From Levilactobacillus brevis (GTDB taxonomy: Bacteria > Bacillota > Bacilli > Lactobacillales > Lactobacillaceae): a stretch of DNA of 64,000 bases. The stretch lies in contig CP032931.1 in NCBI GenBank assembly GCA_003666485.1, forward strand, positions 2,046,001-2,110,000, read 5' to 3'. The notes beneath the pieces are model-generated. The model saw only the letters and a list, made by a program, of their open reading frames with translations, was not told the origin of the DNA and did no database searches. The stretch's first letter is position 1, and each line of letters begins with the position of its first letter. A program made the position numbers and the translations under genes. Positions 53,728 to 62,222 of the stretch are shown one piece after another.

Positions 53728-55257
53728 TTACTCAGTAGATGTCGTCTGATCTGCCAACCGGTGTCGTGCGGCGGCGATGATCGACTGCGACAATCCCAAC
53801 CGTTCAGCCAGCCAAATGGCCTCGCTGGCCCCAACTTGATGCAACAACAAGCGATACGTTGGCTGCAGCGTCTTGGGGTCAAAGGCCATGGTGGCCGTCA
53901 TGAAGGTCGGACAGTCCACCGCGTATTCCTTGATTGCACTGAAGTGGGTCGTGGCAATGATGGTGGCGTGCTGCTGTCGCAGGTATTCAATGATGGCAAT
54001 ACTTAAGGCCGAGCCTTCTTCTGGGTCCGTCCCGCTCCCGATTTCATCCAGTAAAACCAATGCGTTGGCCTGGATGTGGTCGGTCATGTCGACCAGCGTC
54101 GTCATCTCGGCAGCGAACGTACTCAGCTGGGCCGTGATGCTTTGGTTATCACCGATATCGATCCAGAACTGACTGAAGACGGCCATTTGCGTCCCAGCCG
54201 CGGCCGGCAGTTCCAAGCCCACCTGAACCATCAGGGCAAACAATGCGATGGTCTTCAAGACCACGGTCTTCCCACCGGAATTAGCCCCGGTGATCATGAG
54301 TCCCTGTTGCGGGGCCAGTTCAATGTCCAATGGCACGGCATCTTTCAAGAGCGGGTGACGTCCCGCCACGATTTTGACGTGCTGATCCGTATTCAATTCT
54401 GGTAAACGACTGTCAGTCTCCAGCCCGTATTGCCCGCGGGCCATGATCTGGTCAAAGTGGCTCAACAGTTCCTGGTTCTTGGTCAAGTCGTCCCAGCTGT
54501 TCAACACGTCGCCCGTCAAGGTGACCAGTAATTGATAGACCTCGGCACTCTCGTCGGCGACCAAACCCGCTAACACGGCACTCTTCTTGGCGACTGTGGC
54601 CGGTTCAAAGAAAACCGTGGACCCGGTCGATGACTGGTCAATGACCTGTCCACTGAAGCGGTGCTTTTCACTGGCCTTGAGCTGCACGGTCACCCGGTCA
54701 TTGCGCGTAATCAACCGCGTACTGCGAACGGAATGGGCATGTTTTTGGACAAACTGCGTCAATGCGGCTTGGACCTGTTTCCGTTGCTTGGCCATCTGCC
54801 GGCGAATATCCGCTAGCTTGGGGGTCGCATCGTCGGCGACTTTGCCGTGGACGATAACGTGGGCTAAACGCCCTTGCAAATCACCGAGTTGACTCGCTGG
54901 TTGTAGCAACTCATCCAGTTGTGGCGCCAGCGTTTGGTGCGTGTGTAGCGTAGTCTTTAACCGCTGCAAGTTGGTCAAAAACTCACTGATGAGGCCCAGT
55001 TGCGCCGCATTCAACAGCAGCCCTTGGTCGAGCTTGGTCTGCAAAGCCGTCAGCTGGTCCAGGTCAAAGTACGTGAACAAGACGTTGTGCGCTAACAGCC
55101 GGTGGGCCTCTGCGGTGAGCGTCAGGTTGCGTTTGACCGTCGACAGGTCCGTCTGGTTAGGCGCAGCCTGCAAGTCATCGGCCGCGCGCTGACTATGGGT
55201 GTAGGTTGCGACGGTAGCCAAGATTTGATCTAATTGCGTAATTTCTTTTAAATCCAT
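53728..55257 (-). CDS. MutS2-like ATPase without Smr domain
   Basis: Protein of 509 residues. The MutS-type ATPase has MITGANSGGKTVVLKT (Walker A), QLSTFAAEMTTL, LVLLDEIGSGTDPEEGSAL (Walker B) and ATTHFSAIKEYA; helical clamp-like region before it includes FQ... VIDQSSTGSTVFFEP as in MutS2. It stops after the ATPase and lacks the KOW and Smr nuclease parts of full MutS2 (about 780 residues), so it cannot nick DNA or RNA as MutS2 does. A paralogue rather than the main MutS2. ATG at 55257 behind AAGGAG; the frame extends upstream to 55347. Confidence 0.87.
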   Translation of the reverse strand: MDLKEITQLDQILATVATYTHSQRAADDLQAAPNQTDLSTVKRNLTLTAEAHRLLAHNVLFTYFDLDQLTALQTKLDQGLLLNAAQLGLISEFLTNLQRLKTTLHTHQTLAPQLDELLQPASQLGDLQGRLAHVIVHGKVADDATPKLADIRRQMAKQRKQVQAALTQFVQKHAHSVRSTRLITRNDRVTVQLKASEKHRFSGQVIDQSSTGSTVFFEPATVAKKSAVLAGLVADESAEVYQLLVTLTGDVLNSWDDLTKNQELLSHFDQIMARGQYGLETDSRLPELNTDQHVKIVAGRHPLLKDAVPLDIELAPQQGLMITGANSGGKTVVLKTIALFALMVQVGLELPAAAGTQMAVFSQFWIDIGDNQSITAQLSTFAAEMTTLVDMTDHIQANALVLLDEIGSGTDPEEGSALSIAIIEYLRQQHATIIATTHFSAIKEYAVDCPTFMTATMAFDPKTLQPTYRLLLHQVGASEAIWLAERLGLSQSIIAAARHRLADQTTSTE

Positions 55258-55312
55258 TTTTCTCCTTGCGTCAACAGCCCGGAATCCCCGTTGGTGGGAG
55301 TCCTGCTGCTGG

Positions 55313-55366
55313 CTAATACTTGCACTGATACGTGCCGGACAATCCACGGCAATGGTTTACACTCAT
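55313..55366 (-). CDS. Possible leader peptide before the MutS2-like gene (17 aa)
   Basis: ATG at 55366 follows GAGGAGTGA and encodes MSVNHCRGLSGTYQCKY. Downstream a hairpin GGACTCCC/GGGGATTCC (about 55281-55303) precedes the gene's ribosome binding site. Short and unconfirmed; might act in translation attenuation. Confidence 0.25.
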   Translation of the reverse strand: MSVNHCRGLSGTYQCKY

Positions 55367-55429
55367 TAACGTCACTCCTCGTAAAATCCACTCTACCACA
55401 ACGCTCGTGCCTGGTGCAAGACCGGCCAA

Positions 55430-56221
55430 CTATGCGTCACCGCGGCGAAATGCCTCGATCATTTGCCAGCTCAGACTCGTGGTCGTGTCATCGTGGGGGA
55501 TGGCGTGGCGGTCAAACCACTTGGCCTGAGCCAGTTCGTCTTCTTCTAGGTCAATCGCATGGACCTGATCCAGATCCGCAAAGAAGCCGACCAGCAACGA
55601 CCCCGAAAAGCCCCAGGGCTGGCTGCCATAGTAGCGGATGTTGTGGACGCTCAGACCAACCTCTTCGTGGACCTCGCGTCGCACCGTATCCGCCAGCATC
55701 TCACCGATTTCAACATATCCTGACAGCAAGGCATAGCGGTCATAGCCCATTAAAAATTTCGTCAAGAGGAGCTGCTCACCATGGGTCACGCCCACGATGA
55801 TGGCTGACGAAATGGTGGGAAACAGCTGATTGCCACAATTATCGCAAACCAGTTTTCGCGCCGTGTCACTAGCCGTCAATCGGTGGCCACAACGCCCGCA
55901 AAATTGGTTACTGGCATACCAGTGGCCCAAATGCGCGGCTGTAGCGCTGGCGAAGGCCAGTGACTGCGGTTGTAGGTGTCGCAGTGTGTTAACGGGTTGA
56001 TACTGGCGACGAGTCGTTGGCGCAACGGTTTCTAGGGTCAAGTAATAGGCCGTTTCGTCGATCGTAAATAAATAGATCAACTGGCTGGTTGCGAAGCCCC
56101 ACTGGGTCAGGTCACTGACACGGGGGATGGTTTGCTGATCAACCACGAGAATCTGGCCGTCGTGGTAGCTAAACACCACATCAGTAGGCCGCGGGGCACG
56201 TTGCTGATCGAATTGGTTCAT
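55430..56221 (-). CDS. nudC: NAD(H)/NAD-capped RNA pyrophosphatase
   Basis: Nudix enzyme of 263 residues. Zinc ribbon CGRCGHR...CDNCGNQLFP, Nudix box GYVEIGEMLADTVRREVHEEVG, and the NADH-specificity motif SQPWGFSGSLL (SQPWPFPxS in most relatives; the two prolines are changed). Hydrolyses NADH and removes NAD caps from RNA. ATG at 56221; the upstream GGGGTGG that would serve as ribosome binding site lies in the end of the adjacent IS200/IS605 element. Confidence 0.9.
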   Translation of the reverse strand: MNQFDQQRAPRPTDVVFSYHDGQILVVDQQTIPRVSDLTQWGFATSQLIYLFTIDETAYYLTLETVAPTTRRQYQPVNTLRHLQPQSLAFASATAAHLGHWYASNQFCGRCGHRLTASDTARKLVCDNCGNQLFPTISSAIIVGVTHGEQLLLTKFLMGYDRYALLSGYVEIGEMLADTVRREVHEEVGLSVHNIRYYGSQPWGFSGSLLVGFFADLDQVHAIDLEEDELAQAKWFDRHAIPHDDTTTSLSWQMIEAFRRGDA

Positions 56222-56379
56222 CAACCACCCCTGACTAAAAGTCAGAGGTTTGTGGGAACAACATCCTAAAATGTTACGACCACAATTTGCTTAGATACAG
56301 CGATTGCCTGCATGCAGGTCTTACGGGCTAATTACCAAAGCCTTTAGTGTCCGCAGGTTGCCAGACGGACTGATGTTTC

Positions 56380-57651
56380 TTACTGTTCTTCTAAGTCTGC
56401 TAATCCCTTAGCTAAAATATTTTTAGCTGCGTTATGGTCACGAACGTGGTAAGCTGCACATCGCGGACAGGTCCATTGTCGATTGGCCAGAGTCAACTTT
56501 TGTGTTGCCTCAGTGCCCATGACGAAGCCACAAGTACTACACGTTTGTGTAGTATTTCGTGGGTCCACGATCACAAAATGGCGTTTATACAAATCAGCCT
56601 TATATGCAAGCATACCTAGGAGTGTCCGCCACCCAACATCGGCAATACTCATGGCCAGGGCATGGTTGCGCAAAAGATTTTTGCTTCTTAGCTCTTCGGC
56701 GACAACCAAATCGTGGTTCTTGATCAGTGCTGTCGAAACAAGATGTAAGAAGTTTTTCCGTCGATTGGCTATTTTGCGTTGGATAGTGGCTACCCGTTGC
56801 CGTTGTTTCTGATAGTTTTTAGATTCGCGCAAGGGCCGATGAGCCTTCTTGGCACGTAACGCCCGTCGAGATAGTGTCCGCTGGGCCTTAGCCAACTTAC
56901 CCTTGATTGACCGGTAGAATCTAGGATTAGCAATCACATTAGCGCTAGAATCCGTCAGAAAATTATCCGTGTTTAAATCAATGCCAATGGCTGCCCCAGA
57001 CTTGGACGTTACTAAGTTAACAAATGGCTGGTCGGATGCCAACTGCAAGGAAACGTAGTAGCGGCCCGTCGCGTCCATTGAAATAGTTGTTGTACCAATA
57101 CGGATTTCGGACTTACGTGTAATTAACTTAGCTGGCATGCCTTTAAATCGTAATCTTCCCAGCTTGGATAGCTGGATATGTTTATGATCTAATAGGCGAA
57201 CACTCCCATTAAGCATGTTGGGCGTCTCAACCTTACTGGCATAGTGATTGGAAGTCTGATATTTTTGTTCGGTTCGTTTCTTGTGGAACACGGGCGTCCC
57301 TACTTGATGAACTTTCCGAAAATTCTTCCAGGCGGTGCGATAATTCTTGATGGCATTCGCCTTCATGTCGCTGTCGAGCGCTTGATCGTTCAACCAGCCG
57401 TGAATATTAGAAATATTAATAGCCGGGTGCTTTAATCGTTGCTTCAACGTCTCAATCCGTGTCTGAACTAGCTTAATGGGCGTTTTAACTTGGCGCAACG
57501 CAAATAACTCTCGGTTCATGCCGTTCATCTCGTTGTAAATGAATCGACTAGCATCACTGTTCAGCTTGATCAAGCGTTGCTGCTCATTAGACGGAAAAAC
57601 TCTTAATTTTACACCGTAATGATACGGTAACTGGGCCATCGTTTTACGCAA
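56380..57651 (-). CDS. tnpB: TnpB, RNA-guided nuclease of IS200/IS605
   Basis: Protein of about 423 residues. RuvC-type residues: Asp in IGIDLNTDN, Glu in VAEELRSKN, Asp in RDHNAAKNIL; zinc ribbon CSTCGFV...CPRCAAYH. N-terminal helix-turn-helix region LRVFPSNEQQRLIKLNSDASRF. All catalytic residues are intact. The TTG at 57651, seven bases after GGAGG, is the likely start (a GTG at 57669 is also in frame). The guide (omega) RNA is expected to overlap the gene's 3' end and run to the element end near 56225. Confidence 0.92.
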   Translation of the reverse strand: MRKTMAQLPYHYGVKLRVFPSNEQQRLIKLNSDASRFIYNEMNGMNRELFALRQVKTPIKLVQTRIETLKQRLKHPAINISNIHGWLNDQALDSDMKANAIKNYRTAWKNFRKVHQVGTPVFHKKRTEQKYQTSNHYASKVETPNMLNGSVRLLDHKHIQLSKLGRLRFKGMPAKLITRKSEIRIGTTTISMDATGRYYVSLQLASDQPFVNLVTSKSGAAIGIDLNTDNFLTDSSANVIANPRFYRSIKGKLAKAQRTLSRRALRAKKAHRPLRESKNYQKQRQRVATIQRKIANRRKNFLHLVSTALIKNHDLVVAEELRSKNLLRNHALAMSIADVGWRTLLGMLAYKADLYKRHFVIVDPRNTTQTCSTCGFVMGTEATQKLTLANRQWTCPRCAAYHVRDHNAAKNILAKGLADLEEQ

Positions 57652-57739
57652 GTCACTTCCTCCTTTCACTATGAAATTATGATATCATATAAGTTAATTA
57701 GAGCATACTGAATACACTTATAAATAAATTCATAGGAGA

Positions 57740-58210
57740 ATGCAGATGAGTAAAGAAGATAGTCGGTTACTGGATGCAATTTACGAACGAGGTTATGTCT
57801 ACAATTTCCATTTTCACCTAATTTGGGTCACAAAATACCGAAAGCCTATTTTTACGACACCAACGTTGGTGTCTGACATGAAGAAAATTTTGACACGAAT
57901 TGCCCAACTAAATGAAGTCACCGTGGAAACAATGGCAATTATGCCAGATCATGTTCACCTACTAATCAGTTTCAAACCTAAATACGCACCTACAAATATC
58001 GTCAAGGCCTTTAAGGGCGCTTCTGCGCGGATGTTTTTCGAGAAACATCCTGAAACCAAACAACAACTTTGGGGCGGCCATCTCTGGTCAAATAGTTATT
58101 ACATGAGCACCTTAGGTAATATGAGTAAAGAAATCGTCGAAAAATATATCAAAAACCAACCTACCAAGAACCTTCGAAAAAACAGTGACCGGCATTCCTC
58201 TCCTGATTGA
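57740..58210 (+). CDS. tnpA: TnpA, Y1 HUH transposase of IS200/IS605
   Basis: Single-strand transposase of 156 residues. HUH motif in MPDHVHLLI and the catalytic Tyr in the SNSYYMST...IVEKYIKNQ region. Upstream AT-rich divergent promoter region (57670-57739) with ATGATATCAT palindrome. Intact, so the element may still be mobile. Confidence 0.92.
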   Translation: MQMSKEDSRLLDAIYERGYVYNFHFHLIWVTKYRKPIFTTPTLVSDMKKILTRIAQLNEVTVETMAIMPDHVHLLISFKPKYAPTNIVKAFKGASARMFFEKHPETKQQLWGGHLWSNSYYMSTLGNMSKEIVEKYIKNQPTKNLRKNSDRHSSPD

Positions 58211-58240
58211 AATCAGAAGATTCCTGCCTTAGCTATCATT

Positions 58241-58775
58241 GAATATACGAGGCGCAATGTCTTGAATCATGAGTTGCCTTCCCTTCTTAATGTTCACGGA
58301 AAAACTGCCCGCCTATACTCAGGCAGACAGCTAATTTTTTGTCATATAAATTTTATCATAATCGGGGAGTCGTCGAAATACAAGCCAAGCTCCTTACCTA
58401 TGAGTATCACAGACACGGAGCGAGGTGGCCATTGAGGCTGGCGCAGCTAATAGACACCACCAGCCAATCTGTCGGACCACTCGACCCACCAAATCAGTGA
58501 GCCGCCACACCAGTGGTAACATCCCAGTGGTTAAGTCAATTTAGAAATCTCACTATTTGCAGTTAGTATACAGACATCATCAAACAAGCTAAACGGTCTA
58601 TCTCATCGAAAAGACCTGCTACTATAGAGTTGTGAAGCGGGTAACGGTTAAATTAATTAACTTTAAAGTAGTTTTGCGGTTGGCGTGCTTACTGAAACGA
58701 AAGCGCAACTAGCTTGGCCAATCTCCCAACTGCACGAACAGTTTCACATTTTTAAAATTAAGGGTGGTGCTTACA
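58241..58775. other. Gene-poor stretch between the IS and the DUF916 gene
   Basis: No credible gene. A hairpin with CTGCC/GGCAG near 58308-58330 has a T-tract on its minus-strand side and looks like the terminator of a minus-strand gene that is no longer present. The right end carries the AAGGGTGGTG ribosome binding site of the next gene. Confidence 0.5.
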
Positions 58776-59924
58776 ATGAATTTGAATAAGCTTAAAGGGT
58801 GGTGTATCGCACTTCTGGCAGTCATTGGCCTCTTGGGTAGTGGCTCGCTGATCTCCGCGAGCGCCGCAACCAAGGCTGCACCAACGCCAGCTTCAGACTT
58901 CACGATAACCCCACTGTTACCTAAGAATCAGCTGTCAACTAAGGTCAGTTACTTTGACCTCAAGGTAACGCCCGGTGATAATCAATCGCTTAAGGTATCT
59001 GTGATCAATCCAACCAAGTCGTCGAAAACGCTAAAGGTCATGCCTGTCAACGCCACGACTTCTGATGCCGGTCAGGCCGTATACATTCCGTCTAACCGGA
59101 CGGACCCTTCCGCACAAACAACCTTTACGAAAATGACTTCTGGCGCGGTCACCGTCCATTTGGCGGCGCACCAAGGCAAGACCATCACGTTTGCGACTCG
59201 GATTCCCGCATCTGGCTTCACCGGCCAAGTCTTAGGTGGCCTCTTCGTGACGGATCCCAAGGCACGGCGCTCATCTTCCAGCAGTGCCTTTACGCTGGAA
59301 AACCGTTATGCCGAAGTCGTTGCCGTGTCCTTGTGGTGTCACCCCAACCAGATCTTACCGATTGATCTTAAATTAGCCAACGTTACGGTAAAAAAGCAAA
59401 ATGGGCAACCACAAATCTTGGCTAAATTGCGTAACGTGTCGCCAACGCTCTTCGGTAAGTTTAACGTACAGGCCAGAGTCTTGCGTAGAAGCAATGGCCA
59501 ACAGGTCTTGACAAACACCTTAAAGAACGGTTCCATGGCGCCCAACAGTTGGTTCAACTTTGAGATTGGCCTAGGTAAGAAATCATTGAGTGCCGGCCAA
59601 TACGTCTTGAAGCTGCACGCGACTAGTGGCAAGCGGGTTTGGAACTTTAGTCGTGACTTCAGTCTATCGGGCAAAACGGTCCGGACGCACAACGCCACGA
59701 TTCATTCCAAGAAGCCTAACTACTGGTGGATCTGGTTATTACTCGCCATCGTATTAGTCATTCTGCTGCTTCTACTGGCCTACTGGTTAGGCAAGCGGGG
59801 CTCCGATGACGATGATGATGACACTGATGATGATCAAACGACAACGCCGTCAGCAACGACCACAACGCCCGATGCGACTGCGTCCAAGCCAACGGATGAA
59901 AAGCCGACACCACCAAAATCCTAA
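58776..59924 (+). CDS. DUF916/DUF3324 cell-surface protein
   Basis: Surface protein of 382 residues: signal peptide (to about residue 31, SASAATKA), DUF916 (peptidoglycan-binding, FTITPLLPKNQLSTKVSYFDL ...), DUF3324 (WxL-binding) and one C-terminal membrane span (WWIWLLLAIVLVILLLLLAYWLG). The cytoplasmic tail is extreme: SDDDDDDTDDDQ then a Thr/Pro/Ala-rich end. Such proteins normally sit in csc clusters with WxL proteins; none is near. An unusual Cys lies in SLWCHPNQ. ATG at 58776 behind AAGGGTGG. Confidence 0.87.
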   Translation: MNLNKLKGWCIALLAVIGLLGSGSLISASAATKAAPTPASDFTITPLLPKNQLSTKVSYFDLKVTPGDNQSLKVSVINPTKSSKTLKVMPVNATTSDAGQAVYIPSNRTDPSAQTTFTKMTSGAVTVHLAAHQGKTITFATRIPASGFTGQVLGGLFVTDPKARRSSSSSAFTLENRYAEVVAVSLWCHPNQILPIDLKLANVTVKKQNGQPQILAKLRNVSPTLFGKFNVQARVLRRSNGQQVLTNTLKNGSMAPNSWFNFEIGLGKKSLSAGQYVLKLHATSGKRVWNFSRDFSLSGKTVRTHNATIHSKKPNYWWIWLLLAIVLVILLLLLAYWLGKRGSDDDDDDTDDDQTTTPSATTTTPDATASKPTDEKPTPPKS

Positions 59925-60004
59925 CAGTGCGTACCATTCTCAACTAGCTAAGCAATGCGCTCAGATGAGCGAGTTGCCAATATTTAGAAAACAATCAGGA
60001 ACTA

Positions 60005-60055
60005 CCAAGCGACCAAGTAAGATGATGATTCACTTAGCTGGTCGCTTGGTTTTGC
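60005..60055 (+). terminator. Terminator after the DUF916 gene
   Basis: CCAAGCGACCA (60005-60015) pairs with TGGTCGCTTGG (60039-60049), then TTTTG. Confidence 0.8.
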
Positions 60056-60099
60056 CTTAGATTAAAACCAAAAATTGAAAGTAGACTTAACGCGTTGAT

Positions 60100-60400
60100 T
60101 CCCAGAACGACAGTGTTCTGTCCATTAAGATTAGCGAAACCAGGAGCCTGCGGCAGCCAGGGTTCCGCCTGCTATGGGGAACACCTCCAGCCTGAAAAAC
60201 GGTCTTCCGGTTCGCTTGAAGGCCTGACAGAACCAGTCAGTCTTCCAAGTCGTCCCACGCTGTAGGCTGAGAAAGCACCTCAGCCAACACCGTCAACACC
60301 GCTGGCTACACCCTGGCTGTCTCCAGCAAGTTACTGCTTATCAGTAATCCCATGTTGGACCCAGTAGCGTTAGTTGGCAAAGTGGCTACTACCTGGGGCT
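60100..60400 (+). other. Hairpin-rich non-coding region
   Basis: No credible gene. At least six perfect short inverted repeats in 300 bases: 60103-60120 (CAGAAC/GTTCTG), 60162-60182 (GTTCC/GGAAC), 60224-60240 (CTGAC/GTCAG), 60265-60285 (GGCTGAG/CTCAGCC), 60331-60347 (TTACTG/CAGTAA) and 60363-60390 (AGTAGC/GCTACT). Could be a structured RNA or a second repeat element beside copy A. Confidence 0.5.
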
Positions 60401-60429
60401 ACACCAATTGTTACTGGCAAGTACTCTTG

Positions 60430-60625
60430 TAGCCGAGAGTCTGCCAAATATGGGTTCAGCCGTGGGAATTTCCTTAGCGGCGCGATTCATGCCGGTTAGG
60501 AAACTGGCGTCTTTGAGACGCGACCCACGGCTCAAAGCGAGGCCGAGACCGCTTTTCAGGCTCGGTCCGGTCCGCCCACCGCGTTCCGACCCATATTTGG
60601 CAGACGGTAGGCGGACAGCTTCTAC
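60430..60625 (+). repeat. Dispersed palindromic element, copy A
   Basis: Outer arms CTGCCAAATATGGGT (60441-60455) and ACCCATATTTGGCAG (60589-60603) are perfect 15-bp inverted repeats. Inside: AGCCGTGGG/CCCACGGCT (60458-60466, 60524-60532), TTCCTTAGCGGC/GCCGGTTAGGAA (60470-60481, 60491-60502), GCGTCT/AGACGC (60507-60521) and GGCCGAG/CTCGGTC (60541-60567). Aligns with the stretches at 28262-28455 (inverted) and 24130-24203. Bases 60626-60900 after it hold no recognised signal. Confidence 0.75.
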
Positions 60626-60906
60626 TACGAAGCTGTAAGCAACTAATTTTAACGCTATGAACCGTATAGTGACAGTGATTCTGACCGGTTTTCGTCTTGC
60701 AATATTTAGTTAAATCTTGAAAATCTGATTAAGTCATTTCCCCGTCAAAGTGTGACGATTTTGCGATGAAGTTCTTAGGGTTTTCCTAAAGCCGCCAAGA
60801 AACCTTAAAGCTCACGGCAAAATCCCCCATGACCGGGATTTTGGGTGTAGTCTAGAAACATGTTAAGCGACAGAACAACTGATCACACACTACTGGAGGT
60901 GGTTCG

Positions 60907-61413
60907 ATGCGTTGGGAACCCTTATTACTGATTATCTTAATGGCGGGACTAAGTGGCCTGCTCATCGTTGCGACTGGCGGTAAACGCCGCTGGCTGGCCC
61001 TCTTGGTGCTGGGCTACTTCACTGGCCTAGCCGCTATCCTCTTCACGCCGATCTCATTTGACGGCACGGCCATCTACATCATGCCCGTAGGCATTGGCCG
61101 CGTGAATCTGACGAATTTAGACGTCTTCAACCTCGGTTTCTTAGAAAATATCGTCCTGACAATTCCGTTGGGACTCCTGATCAAATGGGCACTGCCCAAG
61201 CTGTCCCTCGTGGGCGTCGGACTAAGTGGCCTCTTCGTCGGCAGTAGCGTGGAAACGATTCAGTACATCCTTTCCCATCACTGGCTGATCAACCGCAGCA
61301 GTGACATCAACGACGTCTTGGCCAATGCCATTGGTATCCTCGTCGGTGGCTTAGCGGTCGCCGCCTACTACTGGCTCACCAATAAGCAGCACGCCAATCG
61401 CGTGACGGCATAA
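60907..61413 (+). CDS. VanZ-like membrane protein
   Basis: Membrane protein of 168 residues with four to five spans, VanZ/YoaI type: LFTPISFDG, NVFNLGF-like DVFNLGFLENIVLTIPLG, GSSVETIQYIL and RSSDINDVLANAIGILVG match the family. VanZ relatives affect teicoplanin sensitivity but most have unknown roles. GGAGGTGG precedes the ATG. Confidence 0.87.
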   Translation: MRWEPLLLIILMAGLSGLLIVATGGKRRWLALLVLGYFTGLAAILFTPISFDGTAIYIMPVGIGRVNLTNLDVFNLGFLENIVLTIPLGLLIKWALPKLSLVGVGLSGLFVGSSVETIQYILSHHWLINRSSDINDVLANAIGILVGGLAVAAYYWLTNKQHANRVTA

Positions 61414-61437
61414 AGTCTGATTAGCACCCAGCAATAA

Positions 61438-61491
61438 CAAAACTCCCAGCACGACCTGCCCTAAAGGCTGAGGTTGTACTGGGAGTTTTGT
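61438..61491. terminator. Bidirectional terminator
   Basis: AAAACTCCCAG(CA)CGACCT pairs with AGGTTGT(A)CTGGGAGTTTT between convergent vanZ-like and gtrA-like genes. Confidence 0.85.
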
Positions 61492-61508
61492 GTCGGCCAG
61501 ACGATCGT

Positions 61509-61949
61509 TTAATCCTGCTCGTCCGCCGATGTGGCTTTATTCTTTTTAAACACGAACCATTTACTGAAGAAGTAGTTTGCCAAGACCACGACGACCTGGT
61601 CCACCAGCTTCGTTAACATCTCGTTTTGCTGAAGCAAAGACACCCCGATCCACATGATGGCCATGTCCATGATCAGCGTGGCGCCCCGGGCCAAGAAGAA
61701 GGATACGGCCTCGTTGACCAGCGCCTTGAATGTCGTGAAGTGGGAATGAAAGACCCACACCCGGTTGGTCACGTACGCAAACAGGACGGACAAAAACCAC
61801 GCCCACACGTTACCGACCTGATAGTTCCAGCCCCAGAGGGTCACCGTCACGTAGAAGACCACCAGGTTCACCACTGTGGTCAGCCCCCCGAAAATCAGGT
61901 AGGCCAAAATGTCCTGATATTTTTTATATAATCGCATAAGTCGTTGCAT
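61509..61949 (-). CDS. GtrA family membrane protein
   Basis: Protein of 146 residues with four spans; LIFGGLTTVVNLVVFYV, VTNRVWVFHS and NYFFSKWFVFKK are typical GtrA motifs. GtrA proteins help flip lipid-linked sugars for wall polysaccharide or teichoic acid decoration. No glycosyltransferase is adjacent. GGGAGG precedes the ATG. Confidence 0.9.
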   Translation of the reverse strand: MQRLMRLYKKYQDILAYLIFGGLTTVVNLVVFYVTVTLWGWNYQVGNVWAWFLSVLFAYVTNRVWVFHSHFTTFKALVNEAVSFFLARGATLIMDMAIMWIGVSLLQQNEMLTKLVDQVVVVLANYFFSKWFVFKKNKATSADEQD

Positions 61950-62180
61950 GTGTTTGTTCCTCCCTGGATACTTATCTTTCCTCGTTATAAGCGAAAATTA
62001 GCGTGGACGCAAGACAATTGGCCGATTTCGAAGAAAAAGTTAATGGTTTGGCCACTGCCCTTACCCTGGGGACCAGTTTGACTAGAAGTGATTGGTTTGT
62101 GTTGGAAAGTTGGTGTGGGAATATTTTAAGTCACTATAAGTTAAAGTAATTAATTTAATATCGCCTAATACAAGTCATTT

Positions 62181-62213
62181 AAAAACACCGCCCCGGATTT
62201 CTCCGAAACGGTG
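62181..62213 (-). terminator. Terminator of folT
   Basis: CACCG pairs with CGGTG, with inner CCGG region; minus strand ends in TTTTT. The stretch 61950-62180 otherwise holds the AT-rich upstream region of the gtrA-like gene. Confidence 0.75.
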
Positions 62214-62222
62214 CGCATCACA

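Larger units (their letters stand above)
56225..58240 (-). mobile_element. IS200/IS605-family element (tnpB/tnpA divergent)
   Basis: Contains divergent tnpB (minus) and tnpA (plus) genes. The ends show the subterminal hairpins of the family: CTGACT/AGTCAG at 56231-56245 on the tnpB side and CTGATT/AATCAG at 58203-58216 on the tnpA side. No inverted repeats or target duplication are expected. Exact ends cannot be fixed by eye; the tnpB-side end lies within a few bases of the nudC start codon. Confidence 0.85.

Noticed and set aside
55301-55830. Long plus-strand frames opposite the nudC gene
   Set aside because: Shadows of the minus-strand nudC gene, with arginine/proline-rich translations and no ribosome binding sites.
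60408-60638. A 76-codon frame in the 60.5 kb intergenic region
   Set aside because: It spans repeat copy A and both arms of its inverted repeats; no ribosome binding site.
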